From Candidatus Opitulatrix cubana (GTDB lineage Bacteria; Actinomycetota; Actinomycetes; Actinomycetales; Bifidobacteriaceae): DNA of 21,316 nucleotides. Below the pieces are notes generated by a model. It had not been told where the DNA came from and did no database searches. It was given only the letters and a program-made list of their open reading frames with translations. Position numbers and translations under genes: made by a program. The number at the start of each line of letters is the position of its first letter. Within the stretch, counting starts at the first letter, position 1. The stretch covers positions 1 through 21,316 of the forward strand of contig JAITBJ010000001.1 of assembly GCA_031283665.1 (NCBI GenBank), read 5' to 3'. Positions 7,512 to 15,109 of the stretch are shown in pieces.

Positions 7512-7540
7512 AGTCTGACATAATTTAGTACAAAAGTCAA
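7512..7540 (-). promoter_or_regulatory. Weak candidate promoter for the abi gene
   Basis: On the minus strand, TTGACT (7540-7535), a 17-base spacer and CAGACT (7517-7512) preceded by TGT would give a start roughly 10 bases before the GGTGG element. The -10 matches only three of six consensus positions, so the call rests mostly on the -35 and the TGn feature. The first nine bases, TTGACTTTT, are the same as in the opposing small-RNA promoter. The -35 overlaps the trmB stop codon. A separate TATAAT (7560-7555) inside the end of trmB is an alternative. Confidence 0.3.
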
Positions 7541-8256
7541 GTCGGGTTTTTAAAATTATAAGTCAGATCAAAAACTTTGCGGTTTGCTTTTAGTGCTTTA
7601 GCCTCAAAAGTGGTTATAGGTCTAAAAGCAAACCGCGGAGCTTGCAAAAAGCCAAGTTTCAAAAGTTGATTTTTGTAATCCTCATTATCAGTTGCTACTC
7701 TAAAAGAGCCTGAAAGCTTTTTGCAAGCTAATTTCTTAGAAGCCAAATCCAAAAAGTCCTCTTGGATTAGGCGGCGTTTAGTGTGCTTTCTTTTATGCCA
7801 AGGATCTGGGAAAAAGCACCAAATCTCACTAAAAAACTTCTCTGGCGCCGCCTTTAAAATATCATTTACATCGCCTTGATAAAGCCTTATATTTTGCAAA
7901 TTGTTTTTTTGCGCTGTATAAATAGTATGAGCTAGCCCTTGCAAATAAACATCTGTCCCTAAAAAATAAGTATCCGGTTTTTCTTTAGCAGCTGATATAA
8001 GAGTGGCACCTTGACCTGAGCCTATCTCTAAAATGATTTCACGCCTTTTAGGAGCACTATTTTCAGAAACACTATTTTTAGAAAAAGGAGGCTCATCAAA
8101 AATGCCTTCTAAATTAGTATCACTTATTAAGTATTTGCTTCCATATTTTTCAAGAGCATCTTTATATTTGTCAGCTATTTTTGATGAGCGAACTACATAA
8201 GATTTAATTTGCCTGTGTTTAACAGAATCACCCTGCTTACTATCGCTTGCTATCAT
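7537..8256 (-). CDS. trmB: tRNA (guanine-N7-)-methyltransferase
   Basis: A 239-residue SAM-dependent methyltransferase that makes m7G46 in the variable loop of tRNAs. The SAM-binding motif LEIGSGQG is at 76-83, the family signature FPDPWHKRKHTKRR at 149-162, and the tRNA-binding TDNEDY at 189-194. It starts 6 nt after the tadA stop, so the two tRNA-modification genes are probably co-translated. The C-terminus reads KALKANRKVFDLTYNFKNPT. The bases for KALKANRKVFDL form the right copy of a 39-bp direct repeat, and beyond it the tail continues DLTYNFKNPT here, but DLML then stop at the detached left copy. DLTY is close to how I remember TrmB proteins ending, so the version present here should be functional. 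Confidence 0.95.
   Translation of the reverse strand: MIASDSKQGDSVKHRQIKSYVVRSSKIADKYKDALEKYGSKYLISDTNLEGIFDEPPFSKNSVSENSAPKRREIILEIGSGQGATLISAAKEKPDTYFLGTDVYLQGLAHTIYTAQKNNLQNIRLYQGDVNDILKAAPEKFFSEIWCFFPDPWHKRKHTKRRLIQEDFLDLASKKLACKKLSGSFRVATDNEDYKNQLLKLGFLQAPRFAFRPITTFEAKALKANRKVFDLTYNFKNPT
7563..7601. repeat. 39-bp perfect direct repeat, right copy (inside trmB)
   Basis: These 39 bases are identical to 6477-6515 and in direct orientation. They lie within the last codons of trmB and mark the right boundary of the abi segment. The two copies start 1086 bp apart. Confidence 0.9.
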
Positions 8257-8262
8257 TATAAT

Positions 8263-8697
8263 TTAGTTTTTATCTTTTACAATTCTATTTCGTGCAATTT
8301 TGAAAAACTCTTTAATCTCATCAGACCATTGATCTGCACTTTTCCCGTCAATTTCCACACCCCCATACACTTCAAGAGAGTTTTTCAATTTCCCCTCTAA
8401 AGGTATATTCCAAAGTGACCCGCACGCGCCCTCTTTTTCATCAAATGCTGCGAAATAAAGTTTTGATATTCTGCTTTCTATAATAGCTGCGGTGCACATT
8501 AAACACGGCTCAAGAGTGGTATATATTTCGCAGCCGCTTAACTTCCAAGATCCAAGTTTCCTAGCTGCTTCTCTCAAAACATTAATTTCTGCATGACCTG
8601 TTATATCATTATCCTTTTCACGAGTATTAGTGCATTCGCAAATTATAACGCCTTTTTTCACCACTCGTGCAAAAATTGGTATATCAGCTTTTTTCAA
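8263..8697 (-). CDS. tadA: tRNA-specific adenosine deaminase, short at the N-terminus
   Basis: This zinc deaminase would convert A34 to inosine in the anticodon of tRNA-Arg(ACG). The zinc and catalytic residues are in place: HAE at 35-37 (His35 ligand, Glu37 proton shuttle) and PCLMC at 64-68 (Cys65 and Cys68). The helix after HAE (INVLREAARKLGSWKL) and the segment GACGSLWN are TadA-like. The protein has 144 residues from a TTG start (8697), and a TGA lies in frame three codons upstream (8704-8706), so it cannot extend. Usual TadA proteins have about 15-20 more residues, forming a first helix before the strand that here begins IPIFARVV. It follows oppDF after 24 nt and precedes trmB by 6 nt. 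Either a minimal form or a mildly eroded gene. Confidence 0.88.
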   Translation of the reverse strand: MKKADIPIFARVVKKGVIICECTNTREKDNDITGHAEINVLREAARKLGSWKLSGCEIYTTLEPCLMCTAAIIESRISKLYFAAFDEKEGACGSLWNIPLEGKLKNSLEVYGGVEIDGKSADQWSDEIKEFFKIARNRIVKDKN

Positions 8698-8721
8698 AAT
8701 AAATCAGATTAAATTTTTCAA

Positions 8722-10761
8722 CTATATAAGATTTCTGCCTGGAATAGCTTCAAGTAGATTTTTAGTATACTCTTGTTTAGGGTTTTTGAAAATATCAGCA
8801 GTCTTTCCTGTTTCCACTAATTTACCAGATTCCATTACTACTACTTCATCAGCTACTATATTTACTACAGCTAAATCGTGCGTGATAAATAAATATGTAA
8901 GACCGAGCTCTTTTTGTAAATTATTTAGCAAATGCAAAATCTGCTCCTGAACTAGCACATCTAATGCAGAAACAGCTTCATCTAGCAAAATAAGCTCTGA
9001 ATTTAGCGCTAAAGCACGTGCTATTGCAATTCTTTGTCTCTGTCCTCCAGATAGCTCATTTGGGTAGCGAGTCATAATAGAAGAAGGAAGCTGAACTAAT
9101 TCAAGAAGCTCTTTTACGCGAGCAGTTCTTGATTTCGAATTTCCCACACCATGAATCTCCATAGGTTCTGCAATTGCTCTACCAAGTGAATAAAGTGGAT
9201 CTAGTGACCCATAAGGATTTTGAAAAACAGGCTGAACTTTCATTCTAAAATCTTTTGAAAGCTTTTTAGACTTCATAATCTCATCCATATTAGTGGACTC
9301 AAAAAGTATTCTGCCGCTAGTTGGTTTGAGCAAACCTAATGCCATATTAGCCACAGTAGATTTGCCACTTCCTGACTCTCCTACAATAGCGGTAGTTTTA
9401 CCCCTTTGCACTGCAAATGTAATATCATCCACTGCTTTAAAGTTCTTTTTTGTGCCAGGCAATTTAAACTCTTTTGTAAGATTTTCAAACTCAAAAACAT
9501 TAAATGATTTTTGAATAGATTTATCTATTTGAGAAGTAGACTCTGAAATCATTCGTGTAGCATTCAAAGATGGGGCCGCATTCATGAGCTTTTTAGTATA
9601 AGGGTGTTTAGGATTTCTCAAAACTTCTAAAGAAGCACCTGACTCCACAATTCTGCCTTTATGCATAACTATTAGTTTATCGGAGTATTCAGCAGCTAAT
9701 CCAAGGTCGTGCGTGATAAAAAGCACTGCTACTCCTAAAGTAGATGTTAAGCGGTTAATTCTATCTAGAATTCTCTTTTGAACTGTTACATCTAATGCAG
9801 AAGTTGGTTCGTCAGCAATAAGCAATCTTGGACGAGCTGCAAGACCCATAGCAATAAGAGCCCTTTGACGCATACCTCCTGAAAACTCATGAGGATATTG
9901 CTTTGCTCTTTGCCCTGCATGCACAAGACCTGCTTCTGCTAAAAGACCTGCAATTCTATCAACTTTTTCAGAACCTTTTATATGTTCGTGTGCTATTTGA
10001 GTCGCTTTACTTTCTGATATTCCAAACTTTTGCAAAGTATGAATCACATCTATTCTTATAGATGAACCAACTGTCATACTCTTATGAAGTTTCACAATTC
10101 TGCTATGTATATCAGAAGCATTCTCTTCTGACACTCCAGCTGCTACAAGTATATTAAATAAATCTTTACGCAATGATAAATTATCTTGACTTTCTTTGGG
10201 CACCTTTTGCATAATCTCATCAACATTATATTTTGCCTCTGCTAGCCAAATTTTCAAAACCTCATTTTCAATTTTGCGTCTAGCATTTCTACCCAAAAAT
10301 AGTTCATCATCAGAATGCTGAATCTCTAATTTTCCGTCAACTACTTTTTGAACTATATCATGATCTACATCTACATTATTAGCATCTAGGGCCTCACCTA
10401 TTTGCTTACCAATTTTATACACTGGATTTAAATTAGACATAGGATCTTGCGGGACTAAACCAATTTTTTTACCTCTGATTTGCACAAAAGTTTTTTCACT
10501 TTCGCCAACCATTTCTCTGCCCTCAAGTTTTATAGAGCCGCCTGTCACATGTCCAGACCCTGGTAAAAGATTTATAAGCGAATGAGCCGTAGTAGATTTG
10601 CCACTTCCAGATTCGCCCACAATAGCTACTTTTTGACCAGCTTCAACCGTAAACGACACCCCCTGCACAGCATGAACTTTTCTTTTATCAACATCAAAAT
10701 CTATACTAAGATTTTGTACGTCTAATAGTGTTTCAGAAGCCTCTGGGATTATTTTAGACAT
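8722..10761 (-). CDS. oppDF: Oligopeptide ABC transporter ATPase, OppD-OppF fusion
   Basis: One 679-residue chain carries both nucleotide-binding domains of a peptide importer. The first half has Walker A GESGSGKS at 49-56, Q-loop Gln105, signature FSGGM at 293-297, Walker B LLIADE at 313-318 and switch His351. The second half has Walker A at 461-468, Q-loop Gln514, signature LSGGQ at 570-574, Walker B ILLDE at 591-595 and His628. All catalytic motifs are intact in both halves. Between Q-loop and signature of the first half there are about 190 residues instead of the usual 50-60. The extra 130 or so (about 125-265) are charged and helix-like, with no motif I recognise. It starts two bases after oppC with a GGGAGA Shine-Dalgarno overlapping the oppC end. 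Fused peptide-transporter ATPases occur in Actinobacteria. Confidence 0.94.
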   Translation of the reverse strand: MSKIIPEASETLLDVQNLSIDFDVDKRKVHAVQGVSFTVEAGQKVAIVGESGSGKSTTAHSLINLLPGSGHVTGGSIKLEGREMVGESEKTFVQIRGKKIGLVPQDPMSNLNPVYKIGKQIGEALDANNVDVDHDIVQKVVDGKLEIQHSDDELFLGRNARRKIENEVLKIWLAEAKYNVDEIMQKVPKESQDNLSLRKDLFNILVAAGVSEENASDIHSRIVKLHKSMTVGSSIRIDVIHTLQKFGISESKATQIAHEHIKGSEKVDRIAGLLAEAGLVHAGQRAKQYPHEFSGGMRQRALIAMGLAARPRLLIADEPTSALDVTVQKRILDRINRLTSTLGVAVLFITHDLGLAAEYSDKLIVMHKGRIVESGASLEVLRNPKHPYTKKLMNAAPSLNATRMISESTSQIDKSIQKSFNVFEFENLTKEFKLPGTKKNFKAVDDITFAVQRGKTTAIVGESGSGKSTVANMALGLLKPTSGRILFESTNMDEIMKSKKLSKDFRMKVQPVFQNPYGSLDPLYSLGRAIAEPMEIHGVGNSKSRTARVKELLELVQLPSSIMTRYPNELSGGQRQRIAIARALALNSELILLDEAVSALDVLVQEQILHLLNNLQKELGLTYLFITHDLAVVNIVADEVVVMESGKLVETGKTADIFKNPKQEYTKNLLEAIPGRNLI

Positions 10762-10763
10762 AA

Positions 10764-11693
10764 TTAGCGTCTCCCTTTTGGATCAAGCGCTTCACGAATA
10801 GCATCTCCTAAAAATATAAATGAAAGAGTTGTGACTGCTAAAAATAGGGACGGCCAAAGAAGCACTGACGGTGTAGTGACTAAAATATCTCTTGCATTTG
10901 CAATATCTTGCCCCCATGAAACAGTATTTGAGCCTAAACCTAAACCTAAAAATGAAAGTGTAGACTCTGCTACAATAAATGCTCCGATATTAATAGTGGC
11001 TGTAGAGATTACAGGTGAAATAGCATTTGGCAAAATATGAAAAAACATATTTCGCTTATTTGTAGCACCTAAAGATACTGATGCAGTGATAAACTCTTGC
11101 TGCTTAACAGAAAGCACAGCAGAGCGCATAAGTCTTGCAGGCCCCACCCATGCAAAAATAGATAATGTGAAAATCACTTTCCAAATAGAATCAGAACTCT
11201 CAAAAAGCTGAAGCACGGCAACGGCTGCTAAAATAAACGGTATAGCGTAAAAAATGTCTATTAGCCTTGACAAAATAGAATCTAACACGCCGCCGAAAAA
11301 CCCTGCAAGAGTTCCTATCAAAACACCGATAGCTGTGCCTATAATAGTGGTCATAATGCCAATAGCAAGAGACGGTTTAGCGCCATCTATAACCCTTGCA
11401 TACACATCACATCCTTGCAAAGTAGTTCCTAAAATATGAGCACTAGATGCAGGAAGATTTGAATCACCTATAGGGCAATATAAAGGATCAGTGCTTGTCC
11501 AAAGTCCCGGAAAAAGTGCCATTGAACCAAGTATTAAAATAATAACTGATGAAATCCAAAATAGAGGATTTTTAATTATTATAGCTAATGCCTCACGGAA
11601 AAGCCCTGTCACTTCTTTTTCAGTATGAAACTCATCTACTTGAGATAAATCAGTATCATAATCAGCTACAAAATGTTCTATATTACTAGCCAT
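10764..11693 (-). CDS. oppC: Oligopeptide ABC transporter permease, OppC/DppC type
   Basis: A 309-residue inner-membrane permease. After a cytoplasmic N-terminus of about 45 residues and a first membrane helix (WISSVIILILGSMALFPGLW), an extracytoplasmic loop is followed by the typical permease domain. The ATPase-coupling EAA loop reads EFITASVSLGATNKRNMFFH, followed by ILPNAISPV. The ending GDAIREALDPKGRR is characteristic of DppC/OppC. It starts two bases after oppB stops and ends two bases before oppDF starts, so the subunits are translationally linked. It should pair with OppB to form the channel energised by the fused ATPase. Confidence 0.94.
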   Translation of the reverse strand: MASNIEHFVADYDTDLSQVDEFHTEKEVTGLFREALAIIIKNPLFWISSVIILILGSMALFPGLWTSTDPLYCPIGDSNLPASSAHILGTTLQGCDVYARVIDGAKPSLAIGIMTTIIGTAIGVLIGTLAGFFGGVLDSILSRLIDIFYAIPFILAAVAVLQLFESSDSIWKVIFTLSIFAWVGPARLMRSAVLSVKQQEFITASVSLGATNKRNMFFHILPNAISPVISTATINIGAFIVAESTLSFLGLGLGSNTVSWGQDIANARDILVTTPSVLLWPSLFLAVTTLSFIFLGDAIREALDPKGRR

Positions 11694-11695
11694 AA

Positions 11696-12628
11696 TTAAC
11701 TCTTCCCATATCTAATTCGTGGGTCTAATACTGCATAAAGTACATCAACTATCAAATTTGCAATAATATAAATCATAACTAGCACTGTCACTAATGACAC
11801 AACAAGTGTTCCCTCGCCTTTTGCAATAGCAGAATAAAGCTGATGACCTATTCCGTTGATATTGAAAACAGCTTCGGTGACTACAGCACCGCCCATAAGT
11901 GCTCCTAAATCAGCTCCTATATAAGTTATAACAGGAAGTAAAGAGTTTCTCAAAACATGCTTCAAAATCACAGTTTTATTATCTAATCCCTTAGCACGCG
12001 CTGTTCTAACATAATCAGCATTCATATTATCTCTAACTTGGCTACGAGTCAATCTAATCACATAACTAACTGACACTCCTGCCAAAATCAAAGCAGGCAT
12101 AAGCATATGATATAAATCTACATAATTTCCTACTGTGGTAGGCAAAATCCTCATTTTCACGCCAAAAAGAAATTGACATACAAACCCTAACACAAATGTA
12201 GGTATTGAAATTATTACAAGTGTTGACATCAAAATAAAATTATCAAATATCTTTCCTTTTTTCACACCTACTATAATACCAAGTCCTACTCCTATCAAAA
12301 TCTCAAAGAATATGGCAAGAAATGCTAATTGAGCAGTAATAGGTAAACTAGTAGCTATAACATCTGATACTGCACGACCTTGAAAAGTTTTTCCAAAATC
12401 AAATGTTAGAGCTCCGTAAAGAAAATGCAAATACTGCATAATAAACGGTTCATCAAGGTGAAACTCATGGCGAATAACCGCCATAGCAGCTTCACTTGGT
12501 GGATGATTTCCAAACATAGCTCGTACAGGGTCTCCTGGCATTGCAAACACTAATGCATAGATTAGGAATGTAGTCCCTATTATCACAGGGATGGTCTGCA
12601 GGATCCTTAGACCGATATAACGAGCCAT
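11696..12628 (-). CDS. oppB: Oligopeptide ABC transporter permease, OppB/DppB type
   Basis: A 310-residue permease with the OppB/DppB pattern: N-terminal helix RILQTIPVIIGTTFLIYALV, the motif MPGDPVRAMFG, about six membrane segments, the coupling loop DYVRTARAKGLDNKTVILKH followed by VLRNSLLPV, and the ending YAVLDPRIRYGKS. Length is normal for the family. It begins 35 nt after oppA with no visible Shine-Dalgarno before the ATG, which may keep permease expression below that of the binding protein. It forms the membrane channel with OppC. Confidence 0.94.
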   Translation of the reverse strand: MARYIGLRILQTIPVIIGTTFLIYALVFAMPGDPVRAMFGNHPPSEAAMAVIRHEFHLDEPFIMQYLHFLYGALTFDFGKTFQGRAVSDVIATSLPITAQLAFLAIFFEILIGVGLGIIVGVKKGKIFDNFILMSTLVIISIPTFVLGFVCQFLFGVKMRILPTTVGNYVDLYHMLMPALILAGVSVSYVIRLTRSQVRDNMNADYVRTARAKGLDNKTVILKHVLRNSLLPVITYIGADLGALMGGAVVTEAVFNINGIGHQLYSAIAKGEGTLVVSLVTVLVMIYIIANLIVDVLYAVLDPRIRYGKS

Positions 12629-12663
12629 AATTAATAAGTTTGAAAAGGGTAACTTTTAGAAGC

Positions 12664-14307
12664 TTATCCTTTTGTTATATCTGTATAAACAGGCATAGAC
12701 TTCCAATCAAAAGTCAAACCTTTTACGCCTATAGCAGATACACCGTTTTGTTTACGATCGTAAATAGGGAAGCAAGGTAAGTATTTCATTAAAAACTCTT
12801 GAGCCTGTGTGAAATAATCATTTGCTTCGTCAATAGAGCTAGCTGCTGCACCTTTCAATAACAAATCATCAAAGTCTTTATTTGCAAAGCCTGAATAATT
12901 AGATCCTGTCTTTGCAGCATTTGTAGTATATAAAGGCTGTAAATAGTTTTCTACAGATGGATAATCAGGCTGCCATCCCATTCTGAAAGCGCCATCCATT
13001 TGATGCTCTGCTTCTTTATTCAAAAGAGTTTTGAAATCAGGAATAGCTTTTACTGATGATTCAATACCTAAACTAGTTTTAATAGAATTAGCTACTGCTT
13101 CTAATAACGATTTTGCACCGCCATCAGCATTAAAATAAATATCTAAATGTGGATTATCAAACTTAGAAATAGCATCTGCTTGCTCCCATTTTTGCTTTGC
13201 TTCATTTGAATTGAATTTCAAAACATCATTGCCTTTCACTTCTGCTTTAGCGCCTGATATTCTTGGGTTATTAGGAGAAAAACCAGCAGGAACATCTGCT
13301 AAACCGTCTACTATATTAGCAATAATTGTAGGTCTATCTATAGCCATTGAAATAGCAGCTCTTCTCAATTGACCCTCTTCATCATAGCCAAAATGTGGTA
13401 GATTATCAGGAATCTCTAAACCTTGATAAACTGGCGAAGGCTCTATAACTGGCTGAACCTGTGGATCATTTTGGAATGTTTTATTTTGTGTCTGTGGCAC
13501 AGTATCTAAAACATCTAAAGCACCTGACTGCACATCTGCATAAGCTGCTTCTGTTCCGCCTGTATAAATCTTATAATCTAAACCAGCGTTTTTAGATGGT
13601 CTATCACCTTTATAAGTATCGCTTTTTACTAATTTCACATCTTGATCATGGTTCCATGCTTCAAATTTGTATGGTCCATTTCCTATAGGATGTTCTCCAA
13701 AATTAGGATCTAGTTTTCCATTAGCATCAAATGCTGATACAGGAAGTGGATAAAATGCAGAATAGCCTAAACGCATAGGAAATGTAATAGAAGATTCTGT
13801 AAGCTCAATTTTGAACTCTGTATCAGAAATTTTTTGTAAACCAGAAAGTTCATTTACTTTAGAGTTTTCTTTTGACACTTCATCATAACCTTTAATTAAC
13901 TCAAAAAATGACTGATTGCTTTGAGCATTTTCATCAGCTGCGGTATAATTCCATGATTTAATAAATGAATCACTAGTTATAGCCTCACCATTGTCAAATG
14001 TTAAACCAGATTTGATTTTCACATCATAAACTTTATTCTCATCACTTGGAGTAATAGATTCTGCTATCTCATTTTGAACTTTCCCATCAGTATCATAGGT
14101 GATAAGTGCATCATATAACTCATTTATTATATTTCCACCACATGTTTCATTTGTGTTACCTGGGACAAGTGTCTGCTGTGGTTCGCAGCCATATACACTT
14201 ATTATTGAATCAGAAGAAGAGCTATTTGAGCCTCCGCATCCTGATAAAGTTATTGCTCCTACAAATAAAAGAGCCACTGAACTTAAAGTTGTTACTAGTT
14301 TTTTCAT
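12664..14307 (-). CDS. oppA: Oligopeptide-binding lipoprotein (family 5 solute-binding protein)
   Basis: A 547-residue peptide-binding protein anchored outside the membrane by lipid. The lipobox LSGC places the modified cysteine at residue 24 after a short basic, hydrophobic signal. I place the start at the ATG 14307 rather than 14316, because AGGA lies eight bases before it while the upstream ATG overlaps that element. Family 5 features include the N-terminal EPQQTLVPGNTNETCGGNI region, the PIGNGPYKFEAW block, and RRAAISMAIDRPTIIANI in the middle. The C-terminal DFDDLLLKGAA and YFTQAQEFLMKYLPCFPIY blocks are also typical. It begins a run with oppB, oppC and oppDF; the 132 nt upstream probably hold its promoter, but no box there is convincing. 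It determines which peptides the system imports. Confidence 0.94.
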   Translation of the reverse strand: MKKLVTTLSSVALLFVGAITLSGCGGSNSSSSDSIISVYGCEPQQTLVPGNTNETCGGNIINELYDALITYDTDGKVQNEIAESITPSDENKVYDVKIKSGLTFDNGEAITSDSFIKSWNYTAADENAQSNQSFFELIKGYDEVSKENSKVNELSGLQKISDTEFKIELTESSITFPMRLGYSAFYPLPVSAFDANGKLDPNFGEHPIGNGPYKFEAWNHDQDVKLVKSDTYKGDRPSKNAGLDYKIYTGGTEAAYADVQSGALDVLDTVPQTQNKTFQNDPQVQPVIEPSPVYQGLEIPDNLPHFGYDEEGQLRRAAISMAIDRPTIIANIVDGLADVPAGFSPNNPRISGAKAEVKGNDVLKFNSNEAKQKWEQADAISKFDNPHLDIYFNADGGAKSLLEAVANSIKTSLGIESSVKAIPDFKTLLNKEAEHQMDGAFRMGWQPDYPSVENYLQPLYTTNAAKTGSNYSGFANKDFDDLLLKGAAASSIDEANDYFTQAQEFLMKYLPCFPIYDRKQNGVSAIGVKGLTFDWKSMPVYTDITKG

Positions 14308-14439
14308 TACTACCATCCTTATATTATTTATTTCTTACTTTAATTTTGTAAAACTCAAACCTGATTACTTCACAAGTTTTCATCTTATATATTTTAGTTT
14401 AACATATAATTTTTCAAAAAAAACAAAATCTGCGAGTTT

Positions 14440-15096
14440 TCAAGTTCTTATAAAATAAATATCTGATTTTGGAGCAGATACTAAACTCTCGTTTTTTTTG
14501 AAAAACTTATTTAGTTGCGTTTTCATTTTATCGCCATCTAAATACTTAAAACTCTTTTTTTTGATTAGAGGCTGCAATTGGCTTTTTGTAGAAAGTTTAT
14601 CTTTTTCGCTCACAGAAATTGCATCAGTTTGATTTGAATAAATCCAGTCAACCGATGCTGAAATGTCTTGCATAAACTCTGCCACATTATTCATATTCAA
14701 ATCTAAATAATTCACATTAACCACTAATACCCAATCACAATCTTTGGTAATAGATGCTATTATTTTGATTCTTTTTTCTGAAGTTTTATAAAGATTTGCA
14801 GCATCAAGTGTTTTCAACAATGCAAAATTATATGTGCCATCTTGCACTTGCTCCTTTAGAATTTGGGAATCTTCCACTTGTGAAAACTTGTATTTTTCAC
14901 TATTTTCTATTACTTTGGCTAAAATACTAGCTTCGCCTGATGCAGAACTGGCAATTTGCATAGGGACCACTTTTGTGATTATCGGATTCTGATTTATAGA
15001 TAAATCATTATTATTTTGATTATCGCAGCCGGTCAAAAATCCAACACAGATTACGCTAATCAAAAAGCTCAAAAAAAATGCAATAGACTTTTTCAT
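14440..15096 (-). CDS. Small lipoprotein resembling a shortened NitT/TauT-type solute-binding protein
   Basis: A 218-residue lipoprotein with lipobox LTGC (Cys24). The region after the signal (VVPMQIASSASGEASILAKV, then GTYNFALLKTLDAANLYKTS and IKIIASITKDCDWVLVV) resembles the first half of sulfonate/thiamine-precursor-type binding proteins, in which a 'the peptide feeds on a mass' style alanine-rich segment is followed by 'LYN/KT...IK(V/I)LA'. The end (EFMQDISASVDWIYSNQ, a long basic stretch, then MKTQLNKFF and DIYFIRT) resembles the C-terminal part of the same family. Such proteins usually have about 320-340 residues, so the central second lobe seems to be missing. It starts 13 nt after atpC and may be read through from the atp operon. 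No permease or ATPase partner is beside it other than the opp genes. Family placement is by pattern only. Confidence 0.6.
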   Translation of the reverse strand: MKKSIAFFLSFLISVICVGFLTGCDNQNNNDLSINQNPIITKVVPMQIASSASGEASILAKVIENSEKYKFSQVEDSQILKEQVQDGTYNFALLKTLDAANLYKTSEKRIKIIASITKDCDWVLVVNVNYLDLNMNNVAEFMQDISASVDWIYSNQTDAISVSEKDKLSTKSQLQPLIKKKSFKYLDGDKMKTQLNKFFKKNESLVSAPKSDIYFIRT

Positions 15097-15109
15097 ATAA
15101 ACCTAATCT

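Larger units (their letters stand above)
6477..7601. mobile_element. Putative small defence cassette inserted at the 3' end of trmB
   Basis: Two identical 39-bp direct repeats bound an approximately 1-kb segment containing one HEPN-domain gene and one small-RNA-like unit. The right repeat is part of trmB, so one copy replaces or restores the gene end, as att cores do when an element integrates into a gene's 3' end. The enclosed DNA is visibly more AT-rich than its neighbours, apart from one GC-rich hairpin. Near each end is an inverted copy of TTGACTTTT (6536-6544 and 7532-7540). No integrase or transposase is encoded, so mobility would have to be supplied in trans or be past. A local duplication of the trmB end during a non-specific insertion is the main alternative. 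Confidence 0.45.

Noticed and set aside
14317..14439. A specific oppA promoter
   Set aside because: Several A/T-rich hexamers fit loosely, but none has both a good -35 and -10 at 16-18 bp, so none is annotated.
14099..14458. Plus-strand open frame of about 119 codons across the oppA signal region
   Set aside because: It is the antisense of the oppA N-terminus and its promoter region; no Shine-Dalgarno or protein motif.
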